Part shown: positions 5,476-9,415 of the stretch, in pieces
Layout of the letters: every line of letters starts with the position of its first letter
Position numbering within the stretch: position 1 is the first letter of the stretch
DNA from: Prevotella sp.
Lineage (GTDB): Bacteria > Bacteroidota > Bacteroidia > Bacteroidales > Bacteroidaceae
Assembly (NCBI GenBank): GCA_017428805.1
Contig: JAFRQC010000148.1
Coordinates: forward strand, 1 to 9,415
Length of the DNA stretch: 9,415 nt
Direction: 5' to 3'
The notes under the pieces: generated by a model
Databases searched by the model: none
What the model saw: only the letters and a program-made list of their open reading frames with translations
What the model was told of the DNA's origin: nothing
Translations under genes and position numbers: made by a program

Positions 5476-6668
5476 AACGTTTGTTGCTTTACATATGGCC
5501 CCTGCTGCTCGCTGCCTGTCGCAACGACGTGATGATAGTGCCGATGGAGGATATCAATACGGGCGGTAAGACGACGAAGAGTGAGATCATCGGTATGTAT
5601 CTGCTCAATGAGGGGAATATGGGCTCGAACAAGGCGACCCTCGACTACCTCGATCTCTCAGGAAAGGACTCCACTGTACATTATTATCGAAATATCTACT
5701 CCGAGCGCAATCCCTCGACGGTGATGTCATTAGGTGATGTGGGCAACGACTGTCAGATTTACGGTTCACGGCTCTGGCTGGTCATCAACTGTTCGAACAA
5801 GGTGGAGGTGGCCCGTGCTGCCGATGCCGTCAGAATCGGGAAGGTCAACATCCCCAATTGTCGCTATGTCACCTTCAAGGATGGCTTTGCCTACGTTTCG
5901 TCGTATGTCGGATCGGTATATGGAGTCGGGAGCCAGGAGTCAGGAGACAGTAGAAGTCCTTTAGGCAGCGTGTTTAAGGTGGATACCTTGACGTTGCAGA
6001 AGACTGATTCCGTCAGCGTGGGTTATCAGCCTGAGGAGATGGCCATTTTGGGTAACCGTCTCTATGTGGCCAACAGCGGCGGCTATCAGGGTATGACGGG
6101 ACAGGGCTATGAGAGCACGGTGAGCGTCGTAGACCTCTTGACGATGGAGGAGACAGGCAAGATAGAAGTGGCTCCGAACCTTCACCATCTGAAAGCCGAC
6201 CATCTGGGACAACTCTGGGTGACCTCCCGAGGTAACTATATGGATGAGGCTTCCAACATCTATTGGCTGGAGCCTGATGGTGACGGTAATATGAAAGTTG
6301 GCGGTCATCTGAATCAGTCTGTCAGCGATCTCTGCATCGTGGGTGACTCGCTGTATTTCTATGGTAGCCAGTGGAGTGAGGTGACGATGACGAACACCGT
6401 TACCTACGGCATCATCAACGTGCGCAGTCATCAGGTGGTGACGAATACCCTCTCTACGGCGCCGGAGATCCAGAAGATCCGCATGCCCTATGGCATCATC
6501 GTCAATCCCCTGCAGCGTGACTTCTATCTGATGGATGCCAAGAACTACGTGTCGAGTGGCGAGTTGCTGCATTTCCTTCCTGACGGCACCTTCGACTGGA
6601 AGGTCAAGACGGGCGATATCCCAGGGCACGCAGCGTTTCTTTACGCTTCGCTAAATGAGAAAAGATGA
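5472..6668 (+). CDS. btuG: BtuG-like surface cobalamin-binding lipoprotein
   Basis: BtuG proteins are surface-exposed beta-propellers that capture corrinoids with extreme affinity and cap the BtuB receptor. This 398-residue protein starts with a lipoprotein signal (MKRLLLYIWPLLLAAC, lipid Cys 16), then a short linker and the conserved opening GMYLLNEGNMGSNKATLDYL (41-60). Repeated propeller-like segments follow (QIYGSRLWLVINCSNKVEV, MAILGNRLYVANSGG, LGQLWVTSRGNY, and near the end MPYGIIVNPLQRDFYLMDAKNY), as in the YncE/DUF5074-like family. ATG 5472 overlaps the btuB stop (ATGA), so translation is probably coupled. A GGAGTCA array (5922-5949) adds GVGSQESGDS (151-160) to a loop. The next gene's ATG follows the stop with no gap. 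Confidence 0.88.
   Translation: MKRLLLYIWPLLLAACRNDVMIVPMEDINTGGKTTKSEIIGMYLLNEGNMGSNKATLDYLDLSGKDSTVHYYRNIYSERNPSTVMSLGDVGNDCQIYGSRLWLVINCSNKVEVARAADAVRIGKVNIPNCRYVTFKDGFAYVSSYVGSVYGVGSQESGDSRSPLGSVFKVDTLTLQKTDSVSVGYQPEEMAILGNRLYVANSGGYQGMTGQGYESTVSVVDLLTMEETGKIEVAPNLHHLKADHLGQLWVTSRGNYMDEASNIYWLEPDGDGNMKVGGHLNQSVSDLCIVGDSLYFYGSQWSEVTMTNTVTYGIINVRSHQVVTNTLSTAPEIQKIRMPYGIIVNPLQRDFYLMDAKNYVSSGELLHFLPDGTFDWKVKTGDIPGHAAFLYASLNEKR
5922..5949 (+). repeat. Four GGAGTCA heptamers in btuG
   Basis: The units are GGAGTCG, GGAGCCA, GGAGTCA and GGAGACA. They encode GVGSQESGDS between the strands AYVSSYVGSVY and LGSVFKVDT, a blade-edge loop of the propeller. This is the third consecutive gene carrying this heptamer family. 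Confidence 0.85.
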
Positions 6669-6780
6669 ATGATAAATGATAAATATATGAAGGCAATTAT
6701 GATTAAGAGAAATATAAGTACAATAGATCAATGGATAAAGATGGTGGCTCTATCATTCATCATTTATCATTTATCATTCA
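6666..6780 (+). repeat. Inverted TGATAAA / TCATTTA pair over a start codon
   Basis: The left arm 6666-6684 and right arm 6762-6780 are a perfect 19-bp inverted repeat, 77 nt apart, each made of 7-nt units. The left arm contains the btuG stop TGA (6666-6668) and the ATG at 6669. The right arm encodes FIIYHLSFS, the hydrophobic core of the next protein's signal peptide. Confidence 0.9.
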
Positions 6781-7856
6781 GCCCCGCAGGGGCGCAAGAG
6801 CACTCGAAGTATATCCAGGCGGTGGATGAATACCGTCCGGCACCTGGGCAATGGGTGAACGTCATCCCAGAATACGAGGAGGGTGACACGGAGGCCGATA
6901 TGGTGCGCAAATGTACGGAGAGCATCTCCGGTGACTATTCTAATACCCACCTTATCTCACTTGGCGGATGGGGCGGTTATGTCACCTTTCATTTCGATCA
7001 CCCCGTCGTCAATCTCCCTGGACAGCGTGATTTTGCCATCTGGGGTAATGCCTATCAGGAGATGACGAACCAGGTGTTCGGCGGGATGAACGAGGCTGGT
7101 ATCGTAATGGTGTCACAGGATGTTAACGGCAATGGCCTGCCAGATGACCACTGGTATGAACTCAGCGGCAGTTGCGATGTGGACAGCGTCGGCAAGGTAA
7201 TCTACAATTACGAGGTGACCTATCGTCAGAATCCGATGGGTAACATCCCCTGGACAGACAACCAAGGCAACTCCGGCACCATAGACCGCCTCTACAGTTA
7301 CGCGAATCATCTGCAGGAATACTATCCTTTGTGGCTCCCTGACGAACTGACCTTCAAGGGTACCCGTCTGCCTGACAATATGTTCAACCTCTCTGAGACG
7401 GTAGATAAGAGCTGGAGTCAGTACTATTATGTGCTCATTGGTTTCCGTTATGGCTATGCCGATAACCTGCCTAACTTCACGGACAAGGCTGATGCCGATT
7501 CGTGGAACTACGAGGGCTGCGGCTTCGACATCGGATGGGCTGTCGATGAAAACAGACAACCCGTCAGTCTTGATCACATCGACTTTGTGCGGGTCTATAG
7601 CGGTATGAACCAAAAATGCCCTGCTCCAGACTGGTGGGGCGAGACATCCACGGAGATCCAGGCAGCAGAAGACCTGCATCTTGAGGCTTCAATAGAAGCA
7701 ACAGGGATTAGGAGTCAGGAGACAGGAGTCAGGAGACTGGAGAATACTCCTTCCTATGACCTCCAAGGCCGCCGCATAAACAAATCTCACTCCTCACTCC
7801 TCACTCCTCGCTCCTCGATAATCATCCAAAACGGCAAGAAATACATTTCTAAATAA
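6669..7856 (+). CDS. Secreted protein of the cobalamin operon, T9SS-like tail
   Basis: This is a 395-residue exported protein of a kind found next to btuB/btuG in Bacteroidales and usually annotated only as a cell-surface protein. The start is uncertain: ATG 6669 follows the btuG stop directly, while ATGs at 6687, 6699 and 6741 are also possible. The signal peptide ends near SPAGAQ (about 38-43). The body has GGWGGYVTFHFDHPVVN, DFAIWGNAYQ, an Asp/Asn-rich DVNGNGLPDD (151-160) that resembles a calcium-binding loop, and FDIGWAVDENRQPVSLDHID. The last 33 residues (YDLQGRR, then IIIQNGKKYISK) resemble a type IX sorting-type C-terminal domain, as in many Prevotella exported proteins. Two heptamer arrays flank and interrupt that tail. 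A role in corrinoid capture is inferred from position alone. Confidence 0.8.
   Translation: MINDKYMKAIMIKRNISTIDQWIKMVALSFIIYHLSFSPAGAQEHSKYIQAVDEYRPAPGQWVNVIPEYEEGDTEADMVRKCTESISGDYSNTHLISLGGWGGYVTFHFDHPVVNLPGQRDFAIWGNAYQEMTNQVFGGMNEAGIVMVSQDVNGNGLPDDHWYELSGSCDVDSVGKVIYNYEVTYRQNPMGNIPWTDNQGNSGTIDRLYSYANHLQEYYPLWLPDELTFKGTRLPDNMFNLSETVDKSWSQYYYVLIGFRYGYADNLPNFTDKADADSWNYEGCGFDIGWAVDENRQPVSLDHIDFVRVYSGMNQKCPAPDWWGETSTEIQAAEDLHLEASIEATGIRSQETGVRRLENTPSYDLQGRRINKSHSSLLTPRSSIIIQNGKKYISK
7704..7745 (+). repeat. GGAGTCA heptamers before the C-terminal domain
   Basis: The units GGAGTCA, GGAGACA, GGAGTCA and GGAGACT (7711-7738) have degenerate units on each side. They encode GIRSQETGVRRLEN, linking the body to the YDLQGRR tail. 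It forms an imperfect inverted pair with the array at 7787-7814. Confidence 0.85.
7787..7814 (+). repeat. TCACTCC heptamers inside the C-terminal domain
   Basis: There are three perfect TCACTCC units and one TCGCTCC. They encode HSSLLTPRSS between YDLQGRRINK and IIIQNGKK, where related Prevotella proteins have a short turn. The direct complement of GGAGTCA would be TGACTCC, which contains TGA; TCACTCC is stop-free. Confidence 0.85.
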
Positions 7857-7895
7857 CAATTCACATTATTAACTTATTAAAAAACAAAAGCAGTT

Positions 7896-8720
7896 ATGAA
7901 AACAAACAAATTTTTCGGACTTGCAGCCATCGCTTGTGGCGCAGTCCTGGCAATGAGTTCTTGTACAGCAAACGAAGACTCTCCTGTGATTCCCGATCCC
8001 CAGCCAGAGCCTCAGCCCGTCGTTCCTGAGATTGTCTATGAGACTATCGGCTTCGAGAATGCTCCCCTTACCGCCGACGGCATCTGGTGTGGCGACGAGA
8101 GCGGTGAGAAGTTCGACAACTGGGGTACTGAGGCATACGCCTGCTCCTATTCGGAGGGCAGCGCCACCTTCCCCGCCAACTGGACACCGTCATGGTCCAG
8201 CTGGAGTGGCTTTGGCGTTTCCAACCGCACAGAGACCACTTACGCTGCAGAGACCATGTTCACCGACCAGTTCAACAACATCACCGGCAAGGCCCACGAA
8301 GGCAAGAACTTCATGGTGGTCTACACCTTCGGTGAGCAGATCACCTTCGACAAGCCTGTGACGGTGAAGGGCTTCTGGTACACCAACGACGCCTGGACGG
8401 TGGATGCCATCCTCAACGGCGACGGCATGACTCCTGGTAAGTTCGAGGCCGATGACTTCCTGACCTGTGTGGTTTATCCCACTCCTGCCCAGGAGGATAT
8501 CGAAAGCGGTGCCCGTCTTGAGATTCCCCTCGCCAAGGGCAGTGACTACGTGAAGGAATGGAAGTACTGCGACCTGAGCGAAGTTGAAGCCTTCCAGAAT
8601 ATCAAGGCCCTCTCCTTCGGTTTCGAAGGCTCTAAGCAGAACGACTTCGGTCTGACCACGCCGACCTATATCTGCATCGACGACATCGAGATCGAGTACG
8701 AGGTAGCTGATGAAGACTAA
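7896..8720 (+). CDS. DUF4465-like surface lipoprotein
   Basis: This is a 274-residue lipoprotein. The signal MKTNKFFGLAAIACG... ends in AMSSC (lipid Cys 23), followed by TANEDS, an acidic stretch that could serve as a Bacteroidetes surface-export signal. A Pro/Glu linker follows (DPQPEPQPVVPE). The globular part has FENAPLTADGIWCGDESG, WSSWSGFGVSNRT, VKGFWYTNDAWTV and a closing YICIDDIEIEYE, the pattern of the DUF4465 beta-sandwich family. It follows the previous gene by 39 nt with an A/T-rich, SD-less leader, and no promoter is visible there. It overlaps the btuF-like gene by 11 nt. It may be a cobalamin-binding accessory protein of the BtuH class, but only its location supports that. Unlike its four upstream neighbours it has no heptamer array and uses many C/G-ending codons, suggesting high expression. 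Confidence 0.82.
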   Translation: MKTNKFFGLAAIACGAVLAMSSCTANEDSPVIPDPQPEPQPVVPEIVYETIGFENAPLTADGIWCGDESGEKFDNWGTEAYACSYSEGSATFPANWTPSWSSWSGFGVSNRTETTYAAETMFTDQFNNITGKAHEGKNFMVVYTFGEQITFDKPVTVKGFWYTNDAWTVDAILNGDGMTPGKFEADDFLTCVVYPTPAQEDIESGARLEIPLAKGSDYVKEWKYCDLSEVEAFQNIKALSFGFEGSKQNDFGLTTPTYICIDDIEIEYEVADED

Positions 8721-9415
8721 TCCCTCTCTTTGCGGGATTGGAGTCGTCATGCTCCTGACGCTCCTGTGCTCCTGTGCTGGTGGCCGTGGGCCATCGGCAC
8801 AGGAGGCGGGAGATACCGTCTCTCTTAAATACGCCACCCAGCTCAGCATCGTCCGTCACAAGGACTATACCGAGGTGGTGGTGAAGAATCCGTGGAAGGA
8901 AGGCAAGATTCTCCACAGCTATCTCCTGGTGCCTGACAGCATCGACCCTCAGGACATTTCCCACTCCTCGCTTTCTACCATTGTTCGTACGCCATTGCGT
9001 CGCTCCGTGATGTTCACCACCGTCCATTGTGCGATGCTGATGTCGTTTGGTTGTGAACAGAGTATCGCTGGTGTGGCGGATCTGAAGTATATCAAGATTC
9101 CCTGGATTCACGAACAGGTGAAGGCAGGACGCATCACTGATGTTGGTGAGGGTATGAGTCCTGTGGTGGAGAAGATTATCGACCAGCGTCCTGACGCCCT
9201 GTTCCTCTCGCCCTTTGAGAACAGCGGAGGCTATGGCCGCTTGGAAGAAATCGGCATCCCCATCATCGAATGTGCTGAATACATGGAGCCTTCGCCCTTG
9301 GCCCGTGCCGAGTGGCTGCGTTTCTATGGCATGCTCTTCGGCTGCGAACAGAAGGCCGACAGCCTCTTCAATGCCATCGACAAAAACTATAATACGCTCA
9401 AGGCTCTCACCGCCC
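8710..9415 (+). CDS. btuF: BtuF-like solute-binding lipoprotein, 5' part
   Basis: 235 codons are visible before the window ends. ATG 8710 lies inside the end of the preceding gene (11-nt overlap), so translation is likely coupled. The signal MKTNPSLCGIGVVMLLTLLC ends at Cys 22 (LCSC lipobox). The mature part shows the type III periplasmic-binding fold of the Peripla_BP_2 family: RSVMFTTVHCAMLMSFGCEQ, SIAGVADLKYIKIPW, DVGEGMSPVVEKIIDQRPDA and GIPIIECAEYMEPSP, then the long helix region AEWLRFYGMLFGCEQKADSL. Such proteins bring cobalamin (or iron chelates) to a BtuCD-type ABC importer. Placement in a riboswitch operon with btuB and btuG makes cobalamin the best guess. The genes for permease and ATPase would be expected beyond the window. 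Confidence 0.87.
   Translation, partial: MKTNPSLCGIGVVMLLTLLCSCAGGRGPSAQEAGDTVSLKYATQLSIVRHKDYTEVVVKNPWKEGKILHSYLLVPDSIDPQDISHSSLSTIVRTPLRRSVMFTTVHCAMLMSFGCEQSIAGVADLKYIKIPWIHEQVKAGRITDVGEGMSPVVEKIIDQRPDALFLSPFENSGGYGRLEEIGIPIIECAEYMEPSPLARAEWLRFYGMLFGCEQKADSLFNAIDKNYNTLKALTA
8751..8775 (+). repeat. GCTCCTGT repeats in the btuF signal peptide
   Basis: The units GCTCCTGAC, GCTCCTGT and GCTCCTGT (9, 8 and 8 nt) encode LLTLLCSC, the hydrophobic end of the lipoprotein signal. It could simply reflect Leu/Cys codon choice, but two other genes in the window also build their signal core from a short tandem repeat. Confidence 0.5.

Noticed and set aside
5961..6629. Long minus-strand ORF opposite btuG (222 codons)
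   Set aside because: It mirrors btuG codons, has no recognisable domain and lies wholly within a well-supported gene.
8190..9111. Minus-strand ORFs across the DUF4465-like and btuF genes
   Set aside because: Both + strand genes have signal peptides, lipoboxes and family motifs; the opposite frames have none.

Overview
The window looks like a chromosomal segment of a gut or rumen Bacteroidales bacterium, most probably Prevotella or a close relative. The evidence is Bacteroidetes-type promoters (TTTG, about 20 nt, TAnnTTTG), genes mostly without a Shine-Dalgarno, a two-domain HU-like protein followed by a 'smalltalk' micro-protein, TonB-dependent receptors with Bacteroidales-style signal sequences, and a BtuG-type surface lipoprotein. 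Every gene is on the + strand.

Layout. Positions 1-398 hold the 3' part of an HU-like DNA-binding protein gene. Positions 399-814 hold three copies of a GC-rich palindromic (REP-like) element around a 38-residue smalltalk gene (535-651), then a strong intrinsic terminator (699-741) and a promoter (775-805). Positions 815-2968 encode a TonB-dependent receptor of unproven substrate. Positions 2969-3321 hold an inverted pair of 9-nt repeat arrays, a second promoter (3086-3117) and a clear cobalamin riboswitch (3126-3278). The riboswitch heads a tightly packed operon: BtuB-type receptor (to 5475), btuG (5472-6668, 4-nt overlap), a secreted protein with a T9SS-like C-terminus (6669-7856), a DUF4465-like lipoprotein (7896-8720), and the start of a BtuF-like solute-binding lipoprotein (from 8710, cut by the window end). 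Together these describe corrinoid capture at the surface (BtuG and perhaps the other exported proteins), TonB-driven passage through BtuB, and periplasmic hand-off by BtuF, all probably shut down by cobalamin.

The most unusual feature is a set of short tandem arrays, mostly of 7-nt units (GGAGTCA, TCAATAT, TCCATTA, AGTTCAT, TGATAAA/TCATTTA, TCACTCC) with some 8- and 9-nt ones, sitting inside coding sequences. At least a dozen occur in about 6.5 kb, covering four consecutive genes and one intergenic region. They lie at plug-barrel junctions, strand-strand turns, a propeller loop, signal peptides and a C-terminal domain. Several are paired as inverted arms 40-90 nt apart. Two such pairs bracket a translation start, and their right arm encodes the hydrophobic core of the signal peptide. 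Because 7 and 3 are coprime, a pure heptamer array encodes the same heptapeptide in all three frames. Orientation and degenerate units here look chosen to avoid stop codons. I do not recall a described system that explains this. Whether it is mobile, phase-variable or structural cannot be settled from one genome.
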